From: CBDUXP01 sp965371225 [NCBI: uncultured bacterium]
GTDB taxonomy: Bacteria > Abyssobacteria > SURF-5 > CBDUXP01
Assembly: GCA_965371225.1 (NCBI GenBank)
Contig: CBDUXP010000018.1
Coordinates: 7,974-71,973 of the forward strand
Reading direction: 5' to 3'
Length of the DNA: 64,000 nt
Each line of letters opens with the position of its first letter. Position 1 is the stretch's first letter. The position numbers and the translations under genes were made by a program. Positions 8,464-15,293 of the stretch are shown here, piece after piece. The notes under the pieces are model-generated. The model saw only the letters and a list, made by a program, of their open reading frames with translations. It had not been told where the DNA came from and did no database searches.

Positions 8464-10923
8464 ATGGAGGCCATCACGCCCACCGATGCCCTGCACCGCG
8501 CGCTGCGCTGGTGCCTCGGCCTCGGCACGCTGGCGCTCTATACGTTCACGTGCTGCCGGACGGTGCACTGGGCGGACAGCGGGGAACTCATCTTCGCCGG
8601 AGCGGTGCTGGGCATCGCCCATCCGCCGGGGCACCCGCTGTACTCGATGCTGGCGCACCTGTTCAGTTGGCTGCCCATCGGCCCGGTGGCGTTCCGCATC
8701 AATTGGATGTCCGCGGTGTTCGGTGCGGTGGCCGTGGTGCTGTCGTACGAAGTGGCGGCGGAAACGCTTCGCCGCCTGGGGACACCGCCGCGGCGCGCGA
8801 CCGGGGTGGCGGCGTTTGCGGCGCTGGTGTTCGGCTTGACGGTCGGCTTGTGGGGCGGCAGCACGGTGGCGGAGACCACCACCCTGCACGCGGCGCTGCT
8901 GGCGGGCCTGTTCTGGCTGGTGTGGCGCATCGCGTGGGTGCAGCCGACGGGCCCCGCCCTGACGCAGGCGCTGGGCGCGGCCGCGGCGCTCTACGGCTTT
9001 GGCGCCACGAATCACGTGGCCGGCATCCTGTTCCTGCCGGCGCTGGCGGTGCTGCTGGTGAGCCGGTGCGGGCGCGAGGTCCTGGCGCCCAAAAACCTGG
9101 TGGTGATGTTCGCCTGCGTAGGCTTGGGGCTCAGCCTCTACGCGTTCCTCTACCTGCGTTCGCATCAGAACCCGGCCTTAGACTGGGGCAACCCGGAAAC
9201 CCTGTCGAATCTCTGGTGGGTCGTGTCCGCGAAGCAATTCCAGGGGGGGATGGCGCGGAGCGCTGCGGGAGCGGGCGCCTGGCAGGCCCTGGCCAACCGC
9301 GGCGCCGTCCTGGTCGGGGAATGGACGCCGGTGGGGGCTGGGCTGGTGGTGGTGGGGCTGTTGGGGCTGGCGCGGCGCGCCCCCTGGCTCGCGCTGTTCA
9401 CGCTCCTGTGTCTCGTGCCGCTGGTGGTGTTGGGGTTGAAGTCCGCCTTCATCCTCGCGTATTTCGTCCCCGGTCTGTTGTTGATGACCGTGGCGCTCGC
9501 GGTCGGCTGCGACGTCCTCCTGCGGCGGATGCCGCGGGTGCCCGTATGGGCGACCTGTGCTGCCGCCCTGTGCCTGCCGGCCTGGAGCGCCAGGGCCCAC
9601 TACGGGGACGCCGCGCTCCAGGACGATTACTCCGCTGAGGTCTACGGCCGCACGGTGCTCGAACACCTGGACCCGAACAGCGCCTTCATCACCACGTCGG
9701 GGGATCAGGCGTTCATCTTCTGGGCGCTGCAATCGGCTGCGGGCCATCGCACGGACGTGGCGGTGATCAACCCCACGTGGGGCGCGACGGATACGCCGAC
9801 CCGCGAATCGCTCGAAGAACAGTATCCCGACATGCGCTTCCTGCGATCGGACGACCTGGCCCCATACGAAGCACGGTGGGGCCTCCCGCGCAGCTCCGTG
9901 GACCTGCGCATCGCGGCATTGCTCGATGCCAACGCGGGGCGGCGACCGCTCTTCATGAGCATGCCGGTGAACGACACAGTCTTGTACGAGCACCTGGAAC
10001 TGCGGGGCGCGGTGCTGCGGTACCGGGAGCAACGCGGCCAGTACCTGACGGACGCGGCCATCGAGCAGGCGCGCACGTACTGGGACGGGTGGTTTGTCCT
10101 CTTGGCCGACCGCCCCGCGCTCGGGACGGATTACCTGGTCGAGGCGCTGGGCAACGACCTGAACAACCAGGGCAAGTTCTTCGAGGGGGCGGGGCGCGAG
10201 GACTTGGCCCTCTGGAATTTCGACACCGCGATCCACATGAACCCCCGGATGGTGGTGGCGCGGCTGAATCGGGGCCGGCTGTACGGTCGCCACGGCGATT
10301 GGCCGCGGGCGCTGCGGGATTTCGAGGCGGCGGTGGGGCTGGACCCGCGGCACCCGGCGGCCCAGTACTTCCGGGGGGTCGCGCTGGAATCCACGGGGCA
10401 GTTGGAAGACGCCTACCGGGCCTATCTGGAGACCCTGCTCTGGGAGCCCGCGGATGGGGATGCCCTCCGGCAGGTGGGTTTGCTGCTGCTGCGGACCGCT
10501 GAGACGGACCGCGCCGCCGAGTATCTGCGCCGGGCGCTGGCCGCCAATCCCGAGGACCGGGCCGCGGCCCAGGGGCTGTTGCAGGTGCTGCTAGCGGTTC
10601 CGGGCGCAATGGACACCCAGGTTGCGGTGTCAGACGACCGGGCGGCCCCGACCCCCGCGGCGGCGGCGGAACGGGTGACGCGGCAGGCGCTGGCGGGCGC
10701 TGATTACCCGCGCGCGGCAGCGGGCTTGCAATGCCTCCAGGCACTCCGACCGCCGGACGTGCACCTGTTGCTGTTGCTGGCGGAATACGCGGCGCGAACG
10801 GAGCAACGAGACGCGGGAAGCATCTTGGCCCAGGCCTTTGCACGGGATGCGGCGGCAACCCAGACGGTGGTGGCGACTCAAGACTGGGCCTCGGCCCTGG
10901 CCCGAACGGAGCCGCTGCGTTGA
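8464..10923 (+). CDS. DUF2723 (GT-C, TMEM260-like) membrane protein with C-terminal TPR repeats, copy 3
   Basis: Third tandem copy, 819 residues, with the signature VHWADSGELIFAG (Ala replaces the Gly of WGDSGE, the acidic pair is kept), AHPPGHPLYS, YGFGATNHVAG and LDWGNPETLSNLWWV. C-terminal TPR repeats begin near residue 600. A low-complexity Ala/Pro insertion (about residues 720-745, DDRAAPTPAAAAERVTRQ) interrupts the TPR region and is absent from copies 1 and 2. The ATG at 8464 lies five bases after the copy 2 stop and starts MEAITPTDAL. It is the last gene before the pilins; a hairpin follows at 10963-10990. Confidence 0.87.
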   Translation: MEAITPTDALHRALRWCLGLGTLALYTFTCCRTVHWADSGELIFAGAVLGIAHPPGHPLYSMLAHLFSWLPIGPVAFRINWMSAVFGAVAVVLSYEVAAETLRRLGTPPRRATGVAAFAALVFGLTVGLWGGSTVAETTTLHAALLAGLFWLVWRIAWVQPTGPALTQALGAAAALYGFGATNHVAGILFLPALAVLLVSRCGREVLAPKNLVVMFACVGLGLSLYAFLYLRSHQNPALDWGNPETLSNLWWVVSAKQFQGGMARSAAGAGAWQALANRGAVLVGEWTPVGAGLVVVGLLGLARRAPWLALFTLLCLVPLVVLGLKSAFILAYFVPGLLLMTVALAVGCDVLLRRMPRVPVWATCAAALCLPAWSARAHYGDAALQDDYSAEVYGRTVLEHLDPNSAFITTSGDQAFIFWALQSAAGHRTDVAVINPTWGATDTPTRESLEEQYPDMRFLRSDDLAPYEARWGLPRSSVDLRIAALLDANAGRRPLFMSMPVNDTVLYEHLELRGAVLRYREQRGQYLTDAAIEQARTYWDGWFVLLADRPALGTDYLVEALGNDLNNQGKFFEGAGREDLALWNFDTAIHMNPRMVVARLNRGRLYGRHGDWPRALRDFEAAVGLDPRHPAAQYFRGVALESTGQLEDAYRAYLETLLWEPADGDALRQVGLLLLRTAETDRAAEYLRRALAANPEDRAAAQGLLQVLLAVPGAMDTQVAVSDDRAAPTPAAAAERVTRQALAGADYPRAAAGLQCLQALRPPDVHLLLLLAEYAARTEQRDAGSILAQAFARDAAATQTVVATQDWASALARTEPLR

Positions 10924-10962
10924 CTGCGGCTGCTCAGCCCGCTACGGGGGATGGCGGACCGA

Positions 10963-10990
10963 CGAATCGCGGCACAGCATTCGCGATTCG
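10963..10990 (+). terminator. Inverted repeat after the DUF2723 operon
   Basis: Perfect 9-base arms CGAATCGCG and CGCGATTCG with a 10-base loop, 40 bases after the third DUF2723 gene. No T-tract follows. It may be a structured transcript end, or a protein-binding site upstream of the first pilin promoter. Confidence 0.4.
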
Positions 10991-11098
10991 GGCCTGTCGT
11001 TGTGGCGACTGGTTCAACGATCTTGGGATTTTTGCTCGGTGTTCGTCGTCCAGGGGCCGATATGCCTACGCTCTGGGCGCCGATTGGCCGATTTGGGA

Positions 11099-11158
11099 AT
11101 TACCATCAGGGCATGCAAATTGCGTTTTCGGGAGCCGTGATTACCAATCGGGGCATGC
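11099..11158 (+). repeat. Imperfect direct repeat at the first pilin promoter
   Basis: ATTACCATCAGGGCATGC (11099-11116) recurs as ATTACCAATCGGGGCATGC (11140-11158), start points 41 bases apart. The first copy overlaps the sigma-54-like -24 element. The second lies between the predicted transcription start and the pilin ATG. It could be a duplicated promoter half or a regulator site. Confidence 0.5.
11109..11123 (+). promoter_or_regulatory. Sigma-54-like -24/-12 promoter of the first pilin
   Basis: GGGCATG-CAAA-TTGC against the consensus TGGCACG-N4-TTGC. GG and GC are separated by exactly 10 bases (GG 11110-11111, GC 11122-11123), as sigma-54 needs. The predicted start is near 11135, 58 bases before the pilin ATG. 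The PilR-like gene at the left edge would be the natural activator. Confidence 0.65.
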
Positions 11159-11192
11159 GAGTGAGCAGAGCGGTTCGCCAGGGAGTGTAACG

Positions 11193-11678
11193 ATGCGGTC
11201 GACAAAGGGATTCACACTGATTGAACTCATGATCGTGGTGGCGATCATCGCCATCATCGCGGCGATAGCCATTCCGAACCTCCAACGCTCGCGGGTGGCG
11301 GCGAACGAGGCCAGTGCGGTGAGCCTGCTGCGCACGCTGCACTCAGGGGAGAGCACGTTCAAGCTGAGCACCAGCGCGGATGCGAACAACAACGGCATCG
11401 GGGAGTACGGCACGTTCGCCGGTCTGACCAACGGTGCCCCGCCGTGGTTGGATCCGACCTATGGTTCCGGAACGCGGGGCGGCTATCAGTTTCAATTGAC
11501 CTTGCCCGGCAACGTGAACCTGGCCGAGAACCAGTGGGATGCATCGGCCGCGCCCATAAGCTGGGGCCAGACGGGCGTGCGCACTTTCTACATCGATGAG
11601 AGCGGCGTCCTGCGCGCACAGGACAACGGGGGACTCCTCGTGAATCGGGCCACCGGCCAGACCTACATCCCGCTCTAG
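11193..11678 (+). CDS. Type IVa major-pilin-like protein, copy 1
   Basis: A 161-residue prepilin. It has a short leader MRSTKG, the prepilin peptidase site G/FTLIE, and the N-methylated hydrophobic helix FTLIELMIVVAIIAIIAA with Glu at mature position 5. The globular part is about 125 residues with no disulfide-loop cysteines, and it ends with a VRTFYIDESGVLRA segment shared with the second pilin. The reading frame is open far upstream, but the ATG at 11193 with GGGAG before it gives the canonical leader. It is a candidate substrate of PilD (not in the window) and possibly of the upstream glycosyltransferases. Which pilin is the main subunit cannot be told from sequence. Confidence 0.93.
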   Translation: MRSTKGFTLIELMIVVAIIAIIAAIAIPNLQRSRVAANEASAVSLLRTLHSGESTFKLSTSADANNNGIGEYGTFAGLTNGAPPWLDPTYGSGTRGGYQFQLTLPGNVNLAENQWDASAAPISWGQTGVRTFYIDESGVLRAQDNGGLLVNRATGQTYIPL

Positions 11679-11815
11679 GGCGCTGTGCCGATATCTCGCG
11701 CCAATGCTGACATTCTGCGGCAACACTGCTAAAGCTGATACGCAAAATTAGAGCGAATACCCATGATTTTTTGGCAAAGTCTACCTGAGTCCGGTGAGCT
11801 GGACGGCGTCCTGCC

Positions 11816-11830
11816 TGGCATGGGGCTTGC
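11816..11830 (+). promoter_or_regulatory. Sigma-54-like -24/-12 promoter of the second pilin
   Basis: TGGCATG-GGGC-TTGC matches the sigma-54 consensus at every strongly conserved position, with GG (11817-11818) and GC (11829-11830) separated by 10 bases. The predicted start is near 11842, about 79 bases before the pilin ATG. This is the best sigma-54 match on the + strand that I saw. Confidence 0.75.
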
Positions 11831-11920
11831 GCTTTAAGGCGGCACCGACAAAGAGCTTGGTGGCGGCACACGGTCGCCCCTCAACCCCCAGGGGCATGGC
11901 CCTGTAGGAGCAGAGACAAC

Positions 11921-12421
11921 ATGATGCGAAGCAACAAGGGTTTCACCCTGATCGAACTGATGATCGTGGTAGCGATCATCGCGATCATCGCCGCCATCGC
12001 CATCCCGAACTTGCTGCGGGCGCGCGTTGCGGCCAACGAGTCGGCCGCCATCGGCGCGCTGCGGACCCTGTCCACCGCCGAAGCGACCGCCCAGCAGTCG
12101 AACGTCTGGGATCCGGACGCCGACGGCGTCGGCGCCTACCTGGCGCTGTTTGACCTCGGGAACACGGTGTACCAGCCGCCGTTCATCGATACCGCCCTCG
12201 CCGGTGGTGCGAAGTCCGGTTACCAGTTCGCCACGACCACGTACGCGGGCCTGTCCAGCGAAGTGCAGTGGGATGCCTACGGCAGCCCCCTCGCTTACGG
12301 GACGTCCGGTGTGCGGAGCTTCTACGTGGACGAGACCGGCGTGGTCCGTGGTCGCGACACGGGTGGCAATGCCGCCGTGGCGCGTGCCGCCGGTTCCACC
12401 TGGTTGCCCGTTGGGAACTAG
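11921..12421 (+). CDS. pilA: Type IVa major pilin PilA, copy 2
   Basis: A 166-residue prepilin with leader MMRSNKG, processing site G/FTLIE, and the helix FTLIELMIVVAIIAIIAA nearly identical to the first pilin. The next segment (LLRARVAANESAAIGALRTL) is the extended alpha-1 region typical of pilins from deltaproteobacteria-like and acidobacterial genomes. The C-terminal part matches copy 1 at VRSFYVDETGVVRG. TAGGAG precedes the ATG (an alternative ATG is one codon later). I give it the pilA symbol because it has the strongest promoter and ribosome site, but both copies could serve. Confidence 0.93.
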   Translation: MMRSNKGFTLIELMIVVAIIAIIAAIAIPNLLRARVAANESAAIGALRTLSTAEATAQQSNVWDPDADGVGAYLALFDLGNTVYQPPFIDTALAGGAKSGYQFATTTYAGLSSEVQWDAYGSPLAYGTSGVRSFYVDETGVVRGRDTGGNAAVARAAGSTWLPVGN

Positions 12422-12477
12422 GCGCAGTACTGGTATTGCGTGATCGCATGATTCGCGTCTCCACGCAGAATCCGGTT

Positions 12478-12547
12478 GGGGCGACGAGCACGACTCGTCG
12501 CCCCGCTGCCGTTGACGGCGGCCTTTGGGCCGCGGCCAACGGCAGCG
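12478..12547 (+). terminator. Two adjacent strong hairpins between pilA and flp
   Basis: Hairpin A has 11-base perfect arms GGGGCGACGAG (12478-12488) and CTCGTCGCCCC (12494-12504) with a 5-base loop. Hairpin B directly follows, with 11-base outer arms CGCTGCCGTTG (12504-12514) and CAACGGCAGCG (12537-12547) and an inner GCGGCC/GGCCGC pairing. There is no T-tract. They could end or attenuate the pilA transcript, or protect its 3' end. Confidence 0.6.
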
Positions 12548-12622
12548 TTCGCCGGCGATGCCGACGCGCTGTGGTGGCGACGGATGCCCCCGTCCGAGCC
12601 GCCCTTTCCGGAGGATGCTGAC

Positions 12623-12787
12623 ATGCAGATCCTACGGACTCTCGTAAGCAATCGGCGCGGGCAGGCGATGGCCGAGTTCGGCCTCCTGCTTGCGCTTATC
12701 GCGGTCGTGACGATCGGCGCCTTCACCCTGCTGGGACGCGGGGTGGGGACCGACCTCCCGACCATTGCGGACGAAATCCGCTTCTAG
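12623..12787 (+). CDS. flp: Flp-type (type IVb) small pilin
   Basis: A 54-residue protein: MQILRTLVSNRRGQAMAEFG, then the hydrophobic helix LLLALIAVVTIGAFTLLG. This is the Flp pattern of a short leader, Gly at the cleavage site, Glu-Phe/Tyr near mature position 5-6, and almost no globular domain. GGAGG lies upstream (ccggaggatgctgac). Flp pilins are normally assembled by Tad machinery, but no tad or cpa gene is visible in the window. It is flanked on both sides by hairpins and sits inside a type IVa locus. It could be an orphan minor pilin or use a Tad system elsewhere. The longer upstream open frame is not credible because it lacks the leader pattern. Confidence 0.85.
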   Translation: MQILRTLVSNRRGQAMAEFGLLLALIAVVTIGAFTLLGRGVGTDLPTIADEIRF

Positions 12788-12792
12788 TGGCG

Positions 12793-12847
12793 CCCGCCGG
12801 TTGGCGGGTGACCACGGCACGGCATCCTCCCGGTCCCCGGGAGGATG
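12793..12847 (+). terminator. Two hairpins directly after flp
   Basis: CCCGCC (12793-12798) pairs with GGCGGG (12803-12808). Then CATCCTCCCGG (12823-12833) pairs perfectly with CCGGGAGGATG (12837-12847) across a 3-base loop. No T-tract follows. This is probably the end of the flp transcript. Confidence 0.6.
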
Positions 12848-13010
12848 TCTGCTTGGGAGACCATGGTGGAGCAGACGGGATTCCATCGATCGGTCGGATG
12901 GCGCGCGGCCGGCGTTCGTCACCCAGTCGATTCGCAGGCCACGCCCCAGTCGGGCCGATTGGGTGCTGCGCGAGCCGGGACCGACGAGTTTCCCGAGCCG
13001 AGAGTCCTAG

Positions 13011-13037
13011 TAGAATCCGCAGTTATAGCGGAATCTA
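13011..13037 (+). other. Hairpin in the flp-pilM intergenic region
   Basis: TAGAATCCGC (13011-13020) and GCGGAATCTA (13028-13037) pair over 10 bases with one mismatch and a 7-base loop. The function is unknown. Confidence 0.35.
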
Positions 13038-13099
13038 GCTCTATGTCTACGGCGGAGGCCCCTGGGTTATTGGGCCCTATCCTGTTGGATTCCCTGGAC

Positions 13100-13128
13100 T
13101 TGACGGACCTGTGCCCGTGTGATAGTCT
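13100..13128 (+). promoter_or_regulatory. Sigma-70-like promoter inside the flp-pilM intergenic region
   Basis: TTGACG (13100-13105), a 17-base spacer, then TAGTCT (13123-13128). The predicted start near 13135 lies only about 15 bases before a rho-independent terminator, so the product would be a very short RNA or an attenuated leader. Confidence 0.45.
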
Positions 13129-13134
13129 AATAAT

Positions 13135-13183
13135 GCTGATTTTGGTGATGGGTGCCCGCCCTAGTGACGGGTACTCTTTTTTG
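13135..13183 (+). ncRNA. Candidate ~50-nt small RNA or attenuator
   Basis: Defined by the promoter at 13100-13128 and the terminator stem at 13150-13176 with its T-run. The transcript would be about 48 nt, mostly the terminator stem. It could be a small RNA, or a premature-termination element in the leader of pilM. I recognise no known RNA family. Confidence 0.3.
13150..13182 (+). terminator. Rho-independent terminator upstream of pilM
   Basis: GGGTGCCCGCC (13150-13160) pairs with GACGGGTACTC (13166-13176) with two G-U pairs and one mismatch, and six T bases (13177-13182) follow. It is the clearest intrinsic terminator in the window. It would isolate the sigma-54-driven pilM operon from upstream transcription. 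Confidence 0.75.
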
Positions 13184-13381
13184 TTTCTAGGAAACGGACA
13201 GAACGGCCTCTCCCGCTCACCGCGCAGCGGGGCTGGCACGCAGGGCTGGGACGAGCGGCATGAATTGCCACGGCCTCGTCACAATTCTGGCCCTGTTTCC
13301 GCCGTTGCGCCGGGTGCCGCGCACATCGTGCGTGCGTTTAACCGCTTGTGCGCAAAGTGGTTACGGCCCATCAGCACCTCT

Positions 13382-13397
13382 TGGCAGTTGACTTGCT
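13382..13397 (+). promoter_or_regulatory. Sigma-54-like promoter of the pilMNOPQ operon
   Basis: TGGCAGT-TGAC-TTGCT, with GG (13383-13384) and GC (13395-13396) separated by 10 bases. The predicted start near 13408 leaves a leader of about 74 bases before pilM. It differs from consensus at two weaker positions. It suggests that the alignment complex is co-regulated with the pilins. Confidence 0.6.
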
Positions 13398-13481
13398 TAT
13401 TCCCCCACCGCGCCCCGGGCACCATCGCGAGCACACAACGGTTCGCATCGGCACCGGGGCAGGCATAGCGAGGGTCAGCAC

Positions 13482-14636
13482 ATGTTCTCCAAACCCCGCA
13501 AGACTATCGGCATCGACATCGGCACCCACTCCGTGAAGATCGTGCAGTTCGGCCCTGGCAGCCGGCCGCGGTTGGAGAAGGCGACGTTGACGATGGTCGA
13601 TCCCGCCCTGTTCCAGCAGGACGCCCCCGCGGCGCTGGAAGCCGCCCTGCGCGAGGCGCTCGGCTTCTACCTGGCGCGGAGCGCCGTGGTGGTGGGCTCC
13701 CTCAGCGGACAGGACACGATCATCCGCTATCTGCGCATGCCCAAGATGCCCTCGGAGGACTTGCACGCCGCCATCGAGAACGAGGCGGACCAGAACATTC
13801 CCTTCGACCTGGCCGAAGTGGTGTTGGACTACGACATCGTCGAGGAGCAGGTGGAGGGCGATGACACGACCTTGCGCGTGCTGCTGGTGGCCGCCAAGAA
13901 CGAAATCATTGACGAGCGGGTCGACTTGTTCCGAACGGTCAACGTGCAACCCCATGTGCTGAGCGTGAACACGCTGGCCCTGGCGGACTCGTGCGATGCG
14001 AATGGGCAGTTCCGGGAGAATGAGACCGTCGCCCTGGTGAACATCGGGGCCCAGACGACGAACATCCATTTCTGCCGCGACGGCGTCAGCAATTTCACGC
14101 GCGACATCGCCCGGGGCGGCCGGGAACTCACCAACGCCATTCAGAAGTTCTACAAGGTGAGCTACGACGAGGCCGAAGCCCTGAAGACGGAACCCCGGCT
14201 GGATGACGGCTTCCAGGAAAGCCCCCCGGACGCGTCCACCCCGGGCCTCAGCGCCACGGATACGGACGGCGCGGGGCACTATACGGGGACGGGCACGGAC
14301 CCGGATCTGACGGGGGGCGAGCACGCGAAATTCGCCAACGCGACCCGCCCGGTCATCAGCCGGCTCATCGGCGAGATCAAGCGGTCCATCGATTTCTACG
14401 AACGGCAGCTGTATGAGCGGCCCGTGGAGCGGATCGTCCTCAGCGGCGGTACGGCGGGCTTTCCCGGGCTCGACCAGCAGATGGCGGATGCCTGCGGCGT
14501 GCCGGTCGAGATTGCGGATCCGCTCGAGGCGCTGCAAGTGAACGAGCGGTCGCCGGACGTCCAGGACGCGTTGAACCACCGCGAGAAGTTTGCGGTCGCC
14601 GTGGGCTTGGCCGCACGGGGGATGGAACTCGTATGA
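13482..14636 (+). CDS. pilM: Type IV pilus assembly protein PilM (actin-like)
   Basis: Cytoplasmic actin-fold protein that binds the N-terminus of PilN at the inner face of the alignment complex. The 384 residues start with KTIGIDIGTHSVKIVQFG, the phosphate-1 loop; later nucleotide-site segments are VALVNIGAQTTNIHF and IVLSGGTAGFPGLDQ. Residues about 230-285 hold a low-complexity Asp/Thr/Gly insertion (TPGLSATDTDGAGHYTGTGT) that typical PilM proteins lack. First gene of pilMNOPQ; its stop overlaps the pilN start by 4 bases. A short AGGG precedes the ATG. Confidence 0.95.
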   Translation: MFSKPRKTIGIDIGTHSVKIVQFGPGSRPRLEKATLTMVDPALFQQDAPAALEAALREALGFYLARSAVVVGSLSGQDTIIRYLRMPKMPSEDLHAAIENEADQNIPFDLAEVVLDYDIVEEQVEGDDTTLRVLLVAAKNEIIDERVDLFRTVNVQPHVLSVNTLALADSCDANGQFRENETVALVNIGAQTTNIHFCRDGVSNFTRDIARGGRELTNAIQKFYKVSYDEAEALKTEPRLDDGFQESPPDASTPGLSATDTDGAGHYTGTGTDPDLTGGEHAKFANATRPVISRLIGEIKRSIDFYERQLYERPVERIVLSGGTAGFPGLDQQMADACGVPVEIADPLEALQVNERSPDVQDALNHREKFAVAVGLAARGMELV

Positions 14637-15286
14637 TCCATATCAACCTACTCCCCGCCGCGCTCATCCCGAAGCGGCGAAACATCGTGCCGTACCTCGC
14701 GGTGGCGGGTCTGGCGGTGCTGCTCACGTTCACGATCATCACCTCCATGCTCGGCGTGCGGGCCCAGCGCAAGCAGAAGATCGCCAGCCGCACCGGGCTG
14801 CAGGCCGAATTGGAGTCCTACGCCGAGACCGTCCGGCAGGTGGAAGAACTCCTGGTCGAGCAGGACCGGCTGGCCCAGAAGGAGGCCGCCATCGCCGAGA
14901 TCACGGCGGGGCGCACCGTCTGGAGCCACGAGATGCACCAGCTGGCGGAGCTGGTGCCCGATGAGATCTGGCTGCAAGACATGCGCCTCGGGCAGCGGCG
15001 GCGCCCGGTCATGGTGCAGAAGCCCAATCCGAACACCGCCCGCGGCCAGCCGCCCACGATCACGGTGGTCGAGATGCGGACGTTCCCTGCCGTCCTCCTC
15101 ACGGGCTACGCCCTGTCTCCCTACCGGGAAGAAGGGGTGCGGCTGGTGGGCCAATTCATCACGAACATCAAGCAGGACCCCGAATTCGCGTTGCATTTCG
15201 CCGAGCCCGAGATGAAGACCATCGAGCGGCGGGACTTCGAGGAACACACCGTCATGCAATTCGTCATGGACGTGGAGATCCGGTAG
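14633..15286 (+). CDS. pilN: Type IV pilus assembly protein PilN
   Basis: Bitopic inner-membrane protein of 217 residues. The N-terminal MIHINLLPAALIPKRR is the PilM-binding INLLP motif. A transmembrane helix (YLAVAGLAVLLTFTIITSML) follows at about residues 23-42, then a coiled coil and a ferredoxin-like periplasmic domain. It pairs with PilO to link PilM in the cytoplasm with PilP and PilQ. A loop at residues 118-145 (RRRPVMVQKPNPNTARGQ) is longer than usual. It overlaps pilM by ATGA and ends 7 bases before pilO. Confidence 0.95.
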   Translation: MIHINLLPAALIPKRRNIVPYLAVAGLAVLLTFTIITSMLGVRAQRKQKIASRTGLQAELESYAETVRQVEELLVEQDRLAQKEAAIAEITAGRTVWSHEMHQLAELVPDEIWLQDMRLGQRRRPVMVQKPNPNTARGQPPTITVVEMRTFPAVLLTGYALSPYREEGVRLVGQFITNIKQDPEFALHFAEPEMKTIERRDFEEHTVMQFVMDVEIR

Positions 15287-15293
15287 GGGCACC

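Larger units (their letters stand above)
12788..13481 (+). other. 694-base intergenic region between flp and pilM
   Basis: No credible gene: a 207-codon open frame here has no family signature and crosses the structured elements. The region holds two hairpins just after flp, another at 13011-13037, a sigma-70-like promoter, a rho-independent terminator and a sigma-54-like promoter, each listed separately. Confidence 0.7.

Noticed and set aside
10924-11192. Cyclic di-GMP (GEMM) riboswitch upstream of the first pilin
   Set aside because: No GEMM core sequence could be found in the leader; only the repeat, the hairpin and the sigma-54-like element are present.
13206-13230. TGGCACG-CAGG near 13230 as a second sigma-54 promoter for pilM
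   Set aside because: The -24 half is good, but the -12 position reads GCTG instead of TTGC with the right spacing. The element at 13382 is better and closer to pilM.
12845-13468. A 207-codon open frame in the flp-pilM gap
   Set aside because: No family signature or ribosome site, and it runs through the hairpins, terminator and promoter elements of this region.
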